Part shown: piece by piece, positions 46,389-54,926 of the stretch
Numbering within the stretch: the first letter of the stretch is position 1
How the letters are laid out: every line of letters starts with the position of its first letter
Origin: Sphaerisporangium sp. TRM90804
Lineage (GTDB): Bacteria > Actinomycetota > Actinomycetes > Streptosporangiales > Streptosporangiaceae
Length of the DNA: 64,000 nt
Direction of reading: 5' to 3'
Assembly (NCBI RefSeq): GCF_029846175.1
Contig: NZ_JARWAC010000006.1
Coordinates: 62,001-126,000 of the forward strand
Position numbers and translations under genes: made by a program
The notes under the pieces: generated by a model
What the model was told of the DNA's origin: nothing
Seen by the model: the letters and a program-made list of their open reading frames with translations, nothing else
Database searches by the model: none

Positions 46389-47585
46389 TCAGCCCGGGCC
46401 GTCGAGCGCGAGGCCGGCGCGGCGCAGGGCCGCGGCCAGGGTCTTGATCGTTGCCGGCTCGTCCATCACCCCGCCGCCCGCCTCGCGCCGCGCCTCCCAG
46501 GCGCGGACGCGCTCGGCGTAGGCGTCGTAGGAGGCGAGGTGGAAGGCGTAAACCGTGGCGTAGCGGCTCACCAGGTGTGAGGGGTGCATGTCCCAGCCCT
46601 GGTAGAAGCCGTGGCGCAGCGAGTGGCGCACCGTCGCGGCGTGCGCGCGCCACAGCGCGTGGACGTCCTCGGTCGTCTTGGAGGCGGGCGAGGCGGCCAG
46701 CGAGCCGTCCGACAGCTCCACGCCGGTGCCGGCCAGGGCGACGCGCATGACCTCGCGCGCGTGGTCGCACACGGGGTGGTCCAGGCGCTGCTCGGCCGGC
46801 GGCAGGCCGCAGGCGGCGGTGTAGTCGAAGACCCCGAAGTGCGCGGCCGCCAGGCGTCCGCCCAGGGAGGGCACCAGGTCCGGCGAGCGCTGCAGGAACA
46901 GGACGGTCTGCGGCGCCTCCACCTGCATCTCGAACCGCAGCGTCCCGGGGGCGAGCCCGAGGGCTCGCTCGCGGTCCGCCAGGCAGGCGGCGAACTGCCC
47001 CAGATACGCCTCCATCAGGACCTTCGGGAAGGTGACCGTGAAGCCGCCCGGCAGGCCGCCGGCCCCGCCGATGACGCCGGTCAGCAGCACGTCCAGGGTG
47101 CGCAGGGTGCGCGCGGGGTCCCCGTCGGCGAACGACCGCAGCCGCAGCCCCCAGCGGCGCGGCAGCGTGCCCTCGGCGCTCAGCAGGGCGACCGTCTCGG
47201 CGGCCCGCTCGGCGTGCCGGTCCTCCTCCTCGGCCGGCCGCGCGCCGTAGCCGTCCTCGAAGTCGATCCTCAGGTCCTCGACCGGCTCGGCGGCGAGCTT
47301 GCGTGCCACCCGGCCGCGCACGTCGTCCGCCAGGCCGCCGGGGAGGGGGCCGAACACCCGCGACAGCGCGGCGGCGCCGGGCAGGTGGGCGTCCAGCAGC
47401 CCGAGCGCGGCCTCGCCCCAGGAGCGGACGGTGTCGCGGTCGAACCGGTCGGCGGGGACGTAGACGGTGTGCACGGGCTGCCATCCGTCGGCCGGGCCCG
47501 GGTACCGCTCCCCCTGCTCCCGGAAGGCCGCGGCGAAGCCGGGCACCGCCTCGGAGGCCGCGTTCTCGCCGGAGACGGGCGGCAT
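46389..47585 (-). CDS. DUF6986 family protein (HpcH/HpaI aldolase-like barrel)
   Basis: The 398-residue protein resembles aldolases of the HpcH/HpaI/citrate-lyase superfamily: acidic metal-binding regions are seen as LRIDFEDGYG (about 108-117) and RFEMQVEAPQ (about 213-222), with HFGVFDYTAACG further on. Family members are widespread in actinomycetes but their substrate is not known to me. ATG one base after the cutC stop shows co-transcription with cutC. Confidence 0.7.
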   Translation of the reverse strand: MPPVSGENAASEAVPGFAAAFREQGERYPGPADGWQPVHTVYVPADRFDRDTVRSWGEAALGLLDAHLPGAAALSRVFGPLPGGLADDVRGRVARKLAAEPVEDLRIDFEDGYGARPAEEEDRHAERAAETVALLSAEGTLPRRWGLRLRSFADGDPARTLRTLDVLLTGVIGGAGGLPGGFTVTFPKVLMEAYLGQFAACLADRERALGLAPGTLRFEMQVEAPQTVLFLQRSPDLVPSLGGRLAAAHFGVFDYTAACGLPPAEQRLDHPVCDHAREVMRVALAGTGVELSDGSLAASPASKTTEDVHALWRAHAATVRHSLRHGFYQGWDMHPSHLVSRYATVYAFHLASYDAYAERVRAWEARREAGGGVMDEPATIKTLAAALRRAGLALDGPG

Positions 47586-47586
47586 G

Positions 47587-48267
47587 TCAGATCGTGTCCA
47601 CCAGCTCGCGCCACCGCCGTACCCGCTCGCGGTCGACGGGGGCCGACCACGACTCGCGGACCGGGCTTCCCACGTGGAAGCCGCGCACGCCGTAGTCGAG
47701 CAGCGGGGCGACCAGATGGGGTTCGAGGCCGCCGCCGGCGAGGATGAGGGGCGCGTCCCCCATCTCGGCGCGTGAGCGCAGCACGGGCAGACCGGAGGCG
47801 ATGCCGGAGGGGCTGCCGGAGGTCAGGACGGTCGCGAGGTTGGGCAGCAGCCGTACCGCGCGCCATGCGGCCTGGACGTCGGCCGCGTTGTCCACCGCGC
47901 GGTGGAACGTCCAGGGCAGCGGGGTGACCGCGTGGATCAGCGCCTCGGTCGCGGCGAGGTCGACGGCGCCGGCGGCGTCCAGGAAGCCGAAGACGAAACC
48001 GGCCGCGCCGGCGTCCGTGAGGATCCGCGCGTCCTCGGTGAGCCGCTCGAGCTCCTCGGAGGTCACGGTGTAGCCCGCGTTGGACCGGAGCATCACCATC
48101 TGAGGCAGCGCGGACTGCTTGGCGATCGCCGCGACCGTCTCGGGGGCGGGGGTGAGCCCGCCTACCGACATGTCGGACACGATCTCCAAGCGGTCCGCGC
48201 CGCCATCCTCTGCGGCCACGGCGTCGCGCACGTCGAGCGCGATCACCTCTAGCAGCGATCCGGTCAT
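47587..48267 (-). CDS. cutC: CutC family protein
   Basis: The 226-residue TIM barrel matches CutC, originally linked to copper homeostasis, although its biochemical role is unsettled. Motifs include LEVIALDVRDAVAAEDGGADRLEI, GGLTP and ILAGGGL. The ATG at 48267 has TACCCT 8 nt upstream and no ribosome-binding site, so a leaderless mRNA is likely. The DUF6986 gene follows with a 1-nt gap. Confidence 0.88.
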   Translation of the reverse strand: MTGSLLEVIALDVRDAVAAEDGGADRLEIVSDMSVGGLTPAPETVAAIAKQSALPQMVMLRSNAGYTVTSEELERLTEDARILTDAGAAGFVFGFLDAAGAVDLAATEALIHAVTPLPWTFHRAVDNAADVQAAWRAVRLLPNLATVLTSGSPSGIASGLPVLRSRAEMGDAPLILAGGGLEPHLVAPLLDYGVRGFHVGSPVRESWSAPVDRERVRRWRELVDTI

Positions 48268-48275
48268 GGGTTCAG

Positions 48276-48281
48276 AGGGTA
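48276..48281 (-). promoter_or_regulatory. Candidate -10 of a leaderless cutC promoter
   Basis: TACCCT on the minus strand is followed by 8 nt and the cutC ATG; no purine-rich site lies in between. Confidence 0.45.
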
Positions 48282-48394
48282 TCGGACGGTCCTGTCCGGA
48301 GTTGGACCGCTACCAGGTATAGATCAGCACCTGTCCTGTCTTGCAGGGCTACGTGGTATCTCTACCGTCCTGTGGTGACTTGCCAGGAGTGCCG

Positions 48395-49048
48395 TCAGGC
48401 AGCCCCCGAGTACGAGCGCGCCATGCTCCGCAGCGAGACGGCGTGCTCGCGGCTGCGCGAGCCGGTGTGCTCGTGCACGTCGGCCGGGCGCTCGAACAGC
48501 GCGCCCGAGGCGCGGTGCGGCAGGTCCACCGTACGCACGTGCCGGAAGCCGTGGCCGCTGTAGTAGGCCTGGAGCGCACGGTTGTGCTTGGCGCAGTCCA
48601 GGCGCAGCCACCGCCGCCCGGTGGCCGCCACGCGCAGGGCCGCCCAGTCGAGCAGGGTCTCGCCCAGCCCCTGACCGGAGAAGGCCCGCCCCACCGCGAG
48701 CTTGTGCACGTACAGCGCGCTGTCGGGACGGTCGGCCGGGGTCCAGAACTCGGGGTCGGCGTGGTCGTCCAGGGCCAGTGTCGCCGCGGGGACCATGCCC
48801 GCGCCGTTCGCGCCGCGGCCGTCCGCGGCGCCCGTCCCGCGCCCGTCGTCCACCACGTACAGGGTCCCCTCGGCGATGAGCGGCTCGATGCGCGCGGCGG
48901 GGAAGCCGCCCGCCGGCCACTGCCGGATGCCGCGGCCGTTCAGCCAGTCGGCGGTCTCCGCCAGCAGCGCCAGAACGCCGGGGAGGTCGGCGGCGGTGGC
49001 GTTACGGAGGGTGAGGGGACGGGCCTGCTGGAGGGTGTCGGAGTACAT
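48395..49048 (-). CDS. GNAT-family N-acetyltransferase
   Basis: A 217-residue acetyltransferase. The acetyl-CoA motif is VGRAFSGQGLGETLLDWA (about 117-134), preceded by the LYVHKLAV strand and followed by LRLDCAKHNRALQAYYSGHGF, the typical GNAT C-terminal half. A GTGAADGRGANGAG insert (about 70-85) is Gly/Ala-rich. ATG follows AAAGGA. Substrate unknown; neighbours are unrelated. Confidence 0.85.
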   Translation of the reverse strand: MYSDTLQQARPLTLRNATAADLPGVLALLAETADWLNGRGIRQWPAGGFPAARIEPLIAEGTLYVVDDGRGTGAADGRGANGAGMVPAATLALDDHADPEFWTPADRPDSALYVHKLAVGRAFSGQGLGETLLDWAALRVAATGRRWLRLDCAKHNRALQAYYSGHGFRHVRTVDLPHRASGALFERPADVHEHTGSRSREHAVSLRSMARSYSGAA

Positions 49049-49246
49049 CGGTCATCCTTTCGGTGCCGCTGGTGACGCCTCGAACACGGAAAGTGCTCGA
49101 TCGGGGGCGCGCGGCTTTCCCAGTCAAAGCCCGTGTCAACGACATTCGCCGCAGGGGTCGCAGGCGTCACCGGCGAAGGCGGGGACGGCCTGGCGCCGCA
49201 GGGGGAGGGCGCCGCCGCACCGCGGCGGCGGGCGGTGCGGGAGCGG

Positions 49247-49996
49247 TCAGCTCAGCGCGAGCTCATACCTGATCAGGTGCTTGTCGGCGGGCAGGACCGA
49301 CACGGCTACACGCACGGGGGTGCGCTCACGGTCGTAGCCAACTCGGACATATACGACGACAGGCGTACCAGGTTCGAGTTGCAGACGCGAGGATTCTTCA
49401 GGAGTCGGCATACGTGCCGAGATGTCGTCCACGACGCGCACCTGGCGGTGGCCCAGTTCCTCCAGCACCCGGTTGGCCCCGCGGGTGATGTCCCCCGGGC
49501 GCGCGATCTCCGAGTCGCGGACGAGGGCGTGCGGGAAGTAGGAGTCGTTGGTGTTGTACGGCTGGTCGTCGACGTAGCGCAGCCGGCGGCGCACGACCGC
49601 GACCGCGCCCTCGTCCAGCTCCAGCCGGGCGGCGATCTCCTCCGGCGGCTCGACGATGGAGACCTGGATCTCCTGGCCGGGCTTGCGCCCCTCCTTGGTG
49701 ACCGCCTCGGCGAAGGCCTCTCTGCGCACCATGCCCTGGGAGGCGTTCAGCTCGTCCTGGGGGCGCATCAGCAGCGCGCGGCGGTCGCGGACGAAGCTGC
49801 CGCGGCGGCGCATCCGGGTGATCAGGCCTTCGTTCTCCAACTCGGCCAGGGCGAGGCGTACCGTGTTGCGGCTGACCTCATGGGAGTCCATGAGGTCCAT
49901 CTCCGTCGGAAGCTGGGCCCCGGGCCCAAGCTCGCCGGAGTAGATGGCTCTGCGAAGCTCGCCGGCCACCTGCTGGTACAGCGTCGACCGTGCCAA
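49247..49996 (-). CDS. GntR-family transcriptional regulator with UTRA domain (autoregulated)
   Basis: The 249-residue protein has a GntR winged HTH (1-70; SRNTVRLALAELENEGLI) and a UTRA domain (95-245). The start is TTG at 49996 after AGGTGAGA. The HutC subfamily includes KorSA-like regulators of actinomycete plasmids and integrative elements, but no integrase or transfer gene is seen here. Its promoter, TTGCTG-N16-TAGATT, is followed by an operator-like TTTGTACCTACG, mirrored in front of the divergent small gene at 50145, so it probably represses both. Ligand unknown. Confidence 0.85.
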   Translation of the reverse strand: MARSTLYQQVAGELRRAIYSGELGPGAQLPTEMDLMDSHEVSRNTVRLALAELENEGLITRMRRRGSFVRDRRALLMRPQDELNASQGMVRREAFAEAVTKEGRKPGQEIQVSIVEPPEEIAARLELDEGAVAVVRRRLRYVDDQPYNTNDSYFPHALVRDSEIARPGDITRGANRVLEELGHRQVRVVDDISARMPTPEESSRLQLEPGTPVVVYVRVGYDRERTPVRVAVSVLPADKHLIRYELALS

Positions 49997-50017
49997 ATCT
50001 CACCTACGGTTCGTCCT

Positions 50018-50029
50018 TTTGTACCTACG
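50018..50029. promoter_or_regulatory. Operator 1 next to the GntR promoter
   Basis: TTTGTACCTACG lies directly downstream of the predicted -10 (TAGATT, minus strand, 50030-50035) and so overlaps the GntR transcription start. An 11/12 inverted copy lies at 50100-50111. Confidence 0.65.
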
Positions 50030-50065
50030 AATCTAGACGATCTCGATCTGACAGCAAACAACCCC

Positions 50066-50111
50066 TTGACCACGGCGTCGCGACCACGCATTATCCAAAC
50101 GTTGGTACAAA
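50066..50111 (+). promoter_or_regulatory. Promoter and operator 2 of the small gene divergent from GntR
   Basis: TTGACC (50066-50071), 17-bp spacer, CATTAT (50089-50094) is one of the best consensus promoters in the window. The operator copy CGTTGGTACAAA (50100-50111) covers the expected start of transcription, mirroring operator 1. Confidence 0.7.
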
Positions 50112-50144
50112 TCCATCAAAGGGTCGGCGAGGGGGTGAGGGCCG

Positions 50145-50489
50145 GTGCTGGCGGTACGAGCGGGTACGCCTTATCTGCCCTGGCACGATCCACGCGAGGC
50201 AACGCGTTTGCTGCGCTACGCGTTGCACCGTGAGGGCTTCACTCACACGTACCAGAGCAGCGGAAACGGCATGTCAGTGCTGTCTGTGACCACCGAGCTC
50301 ACCGTCTGGTGCCGCAAGGGCTGCTTCATCTGGAAAGAGGACGGCTTCACCGTCACCCACTCCGCCGCCGACCCCGTCGGCGCCGCACGGCTGATCACGC
50401 GCCACTTCCGCAGGCCGGCCGACGAGGAGTCCCCCGACACCCGGGAGCACGACTCCGCCGACCGGCCTCCCACAGACTCCGTGCGGTAA
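50145..50489 (+). CDS. Small protein of unknown function divergent from a GntR regulator
   Basis: The 114-residue product starts GTG at 50145 behind GGGTGAGGG. It has an N-terminal YLPWHDPREATRLLRYALHREG helix-forming region, a beta-rich middle with VWCRKGCFIW (two cysteines) and a polar, charged tail. There is no signal or membrane segment and no family I recognise. It shares a divergent, doubly operated promoter region with the GntR gene and ends in two tandem terminators, so it is a deliberately insulated transcription unit, probably the main target of that regulator. Confidence 0.65.
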   Translation: MLAVRAGTPYLPWHDPREATRLLRYALHREGFTHTYQSSGNGMSVLSVTTELTVWCRKGCFIWKEDGFTVTHSAADPVGAARLITRHFRRPADEESPDTREHDSADRPPTDSVR

Positions 50490-50495
50490 ACGACC

Positions 50496-50527
50496 GCCAG
50501 GACCCCAACCCTCGCCGGGGTCCTGGC
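50496..50527 (+). terminator. First of two tandem terminators after the small gene
   Basis: GCCAGGACCCC (50496-50506) and GGGGTCCTGGC (50517-50527) form a perfect 11-bp stem with a 10-nt loop, 7 nt after the stop codon. Confidence 0.8.
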
Positions 50528-50543
50528 AGTCGCGCCGGGGCGG

Positions 50544-50582
50544 ACGTGTCCTGGCGGGTCCCCCACGCCCGCCAGGACACGT
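50544..50582 (+). terminator. Second tandem terminator, with T-rich tail
   Basis: ACGTGTCCTGGCGGG (50544-50558) and its exact complement (50568-50582) form a 15-bp stem with a 9-nt loop followed by TTCCGTTTCT. This is the most classical intrinsic terminator in the window. The rest of 50583-50832 shows no gene. Confidence 0.88.
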
Positions 50583-50832
50583 TTCCGTTTCTCCCGCCCA
50601 TCGCGTCGCCGGGGGCCCACTGGGCGGTAATCGGCCTGTTCTCCTGCAAAACAGCCTGAGATACGCTGCGTGCGCCGGGACGGATGCGACACCTGGGGGC
50701 GCGCATGCCGATGACCACCGGCTCCGGCCGTGGCCGGGGCGCGGGCACCCGGAACGGCCTCGATGCCGGGACTCCCGGCCCGGCCGGTGGGGCACTTTCG
50801 GCCCACCGCCGTCACGACGATGGGGGAGCCGG

Positions 50833-51348
50833 TTGACCTGCGCCGATGAATACCGTCCGGCCTCACCACCGACCGACGGGCGCCACTTCCGCAACGTGCT
50901 GGGACGCTTCGCCACCGGTGTGGTCGCCATCACGGCGATCGACCCGTCCACCGGCGAGCCGTGCGGTCTGGCGGCCAACTCCTTCACCTCGGTCTCCCTG
51001 CGCCCCCCGCTGGTCGCGTTCTGCGTCGCGCACACCAGCACCACGTGGCCGCGCCTGCGGACCGCCGCGCGGCTGTGCGTGAGCGTGCTGTCCGAGCGGC
51101 ACGAGAAGGTCTGCGAGCAGCTCGCGGCCAAGGGCTGGGACAAGTTCGCCGGCCTGCGCTGGTCGCCCTCCCCCGGCGGCTCGCCGGTGATCGACGGCTC
51201 GCTGGCGTGGATCGACTGCGCCGTGGAGGCCGAGCACGTGGCGGGCGACCACGTCATCGTCGTGGCCCGCGTGCTGGACCTCGACACGCACGTCGACCAC
51301 GCTCCGCTGGTGTTCTTCCGCGGCACCTACGGCCGGTTCGAGAAGTGA
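50833..51348 (+). CDS. Flavin reductase family protein (FMN-binding split barrel)
   Basis: The 171-residue protein fits the flavin:NAD(P)H reductase-like split-barrel family, which supplies reduced FMN/FAD to two-component monooxygenases or acts in reductases. Typical features are FRNVLGRFATGVVAIT, GLAANSFTSVSLRPPL and the C-terminal PLVFFRGTYGRF. The start TTG at 50833 follows GGGGGAGCC. No partner monooxygenase is encoded nearby; the SDR gene follows after 96 bp. Confidence 0.85.
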   Translation: MTCADEYRPASPPTDGRHFRNVLGRFATGVVAITAIDPSTGEPCGLAANSFTSVSLRPPLVAFCVAHTSTTWPRLRTAARLCVSVLSERHEKVCEQLAAKGWDKFAGLRWSPSPGGSPVIDGSLAWIDCAVEAEHVAGDHVIVVARVLDLDTHVDHAPLVFFRGTYGRFEK

Positions 51349-51444
51349 CGGTCATCGGCCGGCCCGCCCGAGGTCACGGCCGGGCCATGCGAACCGACCG
51401 GTCGGTATGGACGGGCGCCGGGACGTGCGGCATCATCGGTTGGC

Positions 51445-52203
51445 ATGTCACTGTTCTCTGTTGAAGGCAAGACGGTCGTCGTCACGGGCGGTTCCCGGGG
51501 CATCGGCAGGATGATCGCCTCGGGGTTCGCGGCGGCGGGCGCGACGGTCTACATCTCCTCGCGCAAGGCCGCCGAGGTGGAGAAGACCGGCGCCGAGCTG
51601 GGCTGCGTCGCCGTGCCGGCCGACCTGTCCACCCCCGAGGGCGTCGAGACCCTGGTGTCGGCCGTCGCCGAGCGGGAGGACCGGCTGGACGTGCTGGTCA
51701 ACAACGCGGGCGCCACCTGGGGCGCGCCGCTGGAGGAGTACCCCGGGCACGCCTTCGACAAGCTGTGGGGCATCAACGTCAAGGGCGTGTTCTTGCTGAC
51801 GCAGCGGTTCCTGCCGCTGCTGCGCGCGGCCGCCTCGCCCGACGACCCCGCCCGCGTCGTCAACATCGGCTCGGTGGACGGCATCCGAACGCCGACGGTG
51901 GAGAACTACGCCTACTCGGCGGCCAAGGCCGGCGTCCACATGCTCACCAAGCATCTGGCCAAGACGCTCGCCCGCGAGTCGATCACGGTCAACGCCATCG
52001 CCCCCGGGCCGTTCGAGTCGAAGATGATGGCCTACGCGCTGGACGACCCGGCCATGCGCGGACTGGTCGAGTCGCAGGTGCCGCTCGGCCGCATCGGGCG
52101 GCCCGACGACATGGCGGGGGCCGCCATCTTCCTCTCCTCGCGCGCCGGCGCCTACCTCACCGGGGCCGTCATCCCGGTGGACGGCGGCATCACCGCCGGC
52201 TGA
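51445..52203 (+). CDS. SDR-family oxidoreductase
   Basis: The 252-residue short-chain dehydrogenase has TGGSRGIG at about 14-21, NNAG at about 86-89 and catalytic Ser, Tyr and Lys in IGSVDG and YAYSAAK. It resembles 3-oxoacyl-ACP reductase and related NAD(P)-dependent enzymes, but the substrate cannot be assigned. It follows the flavin reductase gene; a functional link is not evident. Start ATG at 51445 has only a weak CGGTTGG upstream. Confidence 0.85.
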   Translation: MSLFSVEGKTVVVTGGSRGIGRMIASGFAAAGATVYISSRKAAEVEKTGAELGCVAVPADLSTPEGVETLVSAVAEREDRLDVLVNNAGATWGAPLEEYPGHAFDKLWGINVKGVFLLTQRFLPLLRAAASPDDPARVVNIGSVDGIRTPTVENYAYSAAKAGVHMLTKHLAKTLARESITVNAIAPGPFESKMMAYALDDPAMRGLVESQVPLGRIGRPDDMAGAAIFLSSRAGAYLTGAVIPVDGGITAG

Positions 52204-52313
52204 CCGCCGAGGCTGTGCGGCGCCGGGTCCCCGCCCGCCCAACGTAAGCGACAAACCGTCACAACCGCCCCACAAGTAACACAGAGGTAAAGAAACTCCC
52301 TTGTCAGTGACAA

Positions 52314-52335
52314 TCACCGGTGACACGGTGATCAC
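52314..52335. promoter_or_regulatory. Inverted repeats upstream of the M14 carboxypeptidase gene
   Basis: TCACCGGTGA (52314-52323) is a perfect 10-bp palindrome, followed by CACGGTGATCAC, which repeats half of it. It ends at the start codon and could be a repressor site or start-region hairpin. Confidence 0.45.
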
Positions 52336-54867
52336 ATGCTCATGCGTCACAAGGTGGTCGCACCCGCCGTCCTGGCACTCGCGATCGCCGTCCCCGCCGG
52401 GGTGGCCAACGCCGCCCCCACCCCCGCACCCGCTACCGCCGCCGGCACGTGTGACCCCACGCGGACCCCGGCGGCCTACCTCGGCAAGGTCCCGACCCCC
52501 AGGAGCGTCCTCGGCTTCGACCTCGGCGAGCGGGAGGTCACCTCGGCCGAGTCCGACACCCTCGTGGACCGGATCGACCGGTCGAGCGACCGCGTCGTCT
52601 CGGGCACCCTCGCCACCACGGCGCAGGGCCGCCCGCTGAAGTACGCCATCGTCGGCAAGCCCTCCAACGTCACCAGGGCCGGCCTGGCCGCGACCGAGCT
52701 GGCCGTCAAGGCGCTGCGCAGCCCCCTCACCCCCTCGGTGCTCGTCCGGGAGCTCGCCAAGCGGACGCCGGCCATCCTGTGGGTCACCGGCAACGTGCAC
52801 GGCAACGAGGAGAGCGGCGCGGACGCCGCCCTGAAGACGCTGTACGACCTGGCCGACCGGGACGACTGCGCGGCCAGGCGCATCCTGGACAAGGCGACCG
52901 TGGTCGTGCTCCCCGTGCAGAACCCGGACGGCCGCGAGGCCGACAACCGGCGCAACGCGTACGGGTTCGACATGAACCGCGACTGGTTCGCCCGGACGCA
53001 ACCGGAGACCGACGGCAAACTGGAGATGCTCCGCAAGTACCCGCCGCAGGTCTACATCGACGCGCACGAGCAGGGCGGCACGGCATACTTCTTCCCGCCG
53101 AACGCCGACCCGATCTACCACGACATCGCCGAGCCGGCCTACCGGTGGATCAGCGAGCTCTACGGCCAGGCGATGATCGACGAGTTCACCCGGCGCGGCA
53201 TCCCCTTCACCAACAGGGACGTCTACGACCTGTTCTACATGGGGTACGGCGACACGGTGCCGACCACCGGCTTCAACGCGGCGGGGATGACGTTCGAGAA
53301 GGGCGGCAGCTCCCCGATCCCCACCCGGACCGCCGAGCAGTTCCTCACCCAGTGGGTCACGCTGTCCACCGCCGCGGCGAACAAGGACGCGATCCTGACC
53401 ACGTGGCACGGCATGTTCACCGAGGCGCTCAAGCAGGGCCTGGCGGGCGAGCTGGAGCCGAACCAGGTGTACAACCCGGGCAACGAGGTCCTCACCCAGG
53501 TTCCCGACCGGCCCGTCCGGCACTACTTCCTGCGCGCCGACGACCCGGCGAAGAAGGCGGCCGTGCAGTCGATCGTGCGCCGCCTGCAGCGCATGGACGT
53601 CCAGGTGTTCACGCTGGCCAAGTCGCTCACCGTCTCGGACTTCAAGGAGTACGGCAGGGCCCCCTCCCGCACGACGCTGCCCGAGGGCACGTACTGGATC
53701 CCGATGGCCCAGGGTCAGAAGCACTGGATCCAGGCCATGCTGAACGAGGACGCCTACACACCGTTCCCCTACTTCTACGACGTCACGGCGTGGAGCCTGC
53801 CGCTGCTGGCCAACGTGCGGGGCGGCTCCTCCGGCAGCGTGCTGCTGCCGCGGGCCACGCCCGCCAAGGCCGTCCCCGCGGTGGTGTCGCCGCCCGCTCC
53901 CGCCGGGAAGCCGAAGATCGGCGTGCTGCAGCTCTCGGCGACCTCCACCGCCGCGGTGGAGTCGACCGGCTGGCTGCGCCACCGCCTCGACCGCGACTGG
54001 AAGCTGCCCTTCACCCTGCTCAGCCCGGCCGACGTGGCCGCCGGGAAGCTCGCCGGCCTCGACGTCGTCCTGGCCCCGGCCGGGCCCGCGTCCACCGCCG
54101 ACGCCGCGCTCGGCGACGCCGGTCGCGAGGCGCTGCGCGCCTGGGTCGGCGGCGGCGGCCGGTACGTCGGCTGGAGCGGCGGCGCGCAGCTCGCGTCGCT
54201 GGCCGGGATCAGCACGGCCACCTTCACCGACCCGACCTCCGACGTGCCCGGCTCGCTCTTCCGCGTGAACGTCGCGGGCGGCCCCCTGGCGGCCGGCGTC
54301 GGCTCCACCGCCTGGCAGTTCTACTCCTACGACCCGCTGATGCGCGCCTCGAACCCGTCCCACGTGGTCGCCTCGTACCCGGCCGCGGGCTCCGCCGACT
54401 GGTTCGTCTCCGGCTTCCAGATCGGCGCAGAGGAGCTGGGCGGCACGGCGGCGGCGCTGTCGGAGCCGGTCGGCCGGGGCCACACGGTGCTGTTCGCCGC
54501 CGAGCCCAACTTCCGCGCCTTCACCGACGGCACCGCCCGCCTGCTCGCCAACGCCATCACCGCCCCCCTGCCCGCCGACGCCGGCGCCCGCGCCCGCGCC
54601 GTCACCCCCCGGGCCGCGCCCGCCCTCGTCTCCGACCAGGAGACCCCCATCCGCGTCACCGTCAAGCAGGCCGACAAGCCCGCGGTCGCCGCCGCCCTGA
54701 CGTCCTTCGGCGCCAGGTGGACCGAACAGCCCGCCCCCGGCGGCGCCGTCAGGTTCGTCGTGGCCAACCCCGAGGGCCTCTCCCTCCACGAACACCCCTG
54801 GGCCGCCCGGCTCCCCGCCACTCTCAAGACCGCCCGAGTGACCCCCCTGGCCGTCGTCCTCCCCTGA
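52336..54867 (+). CDS. Secreted M14 zinc carboxypeptidase with C-terminal domain
   Basis: The 843-residue protein has a Sec signal peptide (1-26, cleavage after ANA) and an M14 carboxypeptidase domain (about 65-400) with zinc ligands H155, E158 and H244 and the catalytic E321 region (MTFEKGG). The C-terminal half (about 500-730) contains a glutamine-amidotransferase-like segment around GGGRYVGWSGGAQL, as in several large actinomycete carboxypeptidases. Probably exported and cleaving C-terminal residues or peptidoglycan peptides; specificity unknown. ATG at 52342 is an alternative start. Confidence 0.88.
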   Translation: MLMRHKVVAPAVLALAIAVPAGVANAAPTPAPATAAGTCDPTRTPAAYLGKVPTPRSVLGFDLGEREVTSAESDTLVDRIDRSSDRVVSGTLATTAQGRPLKYAIVGKPSNVTRAGLAATELAVKALRSPLTPSVLVRELAKRTPAILWVTGNVHGNEESGADAALKTLYDLADRDDCAARRILDKATVVVLPVQNPDGREADNRRNAYGFDMNRDWFARTQPETDGKLEMLRKYPPQVYIDAHEQGGTAYFFPPNADPIYHDIAEPAYRWISELYGQAMIDEFTRRGIPFTNRDVYDLFYMGYGDTVPTTGFNAAGMTFEKGGSSPIPTRTAEQFLTQWVTLSTAAANKDAILTTWHGMFTEALKQGLAGELEPNQVYNPGNEVLTQVPDRPVRHYFLRADDPAKKAAVQSIVRRLQRMDVQVFTLAKSLTVSDFKEYGRAPSRTTLPEGTYWIPMAQGQKHWIQAMLNEDAYTPFPYFYDVTAWSLPLLANVRGGSSGSVLLPRATPAKAVPAVVSPPAPAGKPKIGVLQLSATSTAAVESTGWLRHRLDRDWKLPFTLLSPADVAAGKLAGLDVVLAPAGPASTADAALGDAGREALRAWVGGGGRYVGWSGGAQLASLAGISTATFTDPTSDVPGSLFRVNVAGGPLAAGVGSTAWQFYSYDPLMRASNPSHVVASYPAAGSADWFVSGFQIGAEELGGTAAALSEPVGRGHTVLFAAEPNFRAFTDGTARLLANAITAPLPADAGARARAVTPRAAPALVSDQETPIRVTVKQADKPAVAAALTSFGARWTEQPAPGGAVRFVVANPEGLSLHEHPWAARLPATLKTARVTPLAVVLP

Positions 54868-54878
54868 CCCCCATCCCC

Positions 54879-54914
54879 CGGCCCGTTCCCTCCCGCGAGA
54901 GAGGGGACGGGCCG
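54879..54914 (+). terminator. Terminator after the M14 carboxypeptidase gene
   Basis: CGGCCCGTTCCCTC (54879-54892) pairs with GAGGGGACGGGCCG (54901-54914) through 14 bp including one G-T pair, loop 8 nt, 12 nt after the stop codon. Confidence 0.75.
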
Positions 54915-54926
54915 CCGCACGAGAGG

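Noticed and set aside
49247-50582. The GntR/small-gene pair as part of an integrative plasmid element
   Set aside because: No integrase, replication, transfer gene or tRNA attachment site was seen in the window, so only the regulator resemblance remains.
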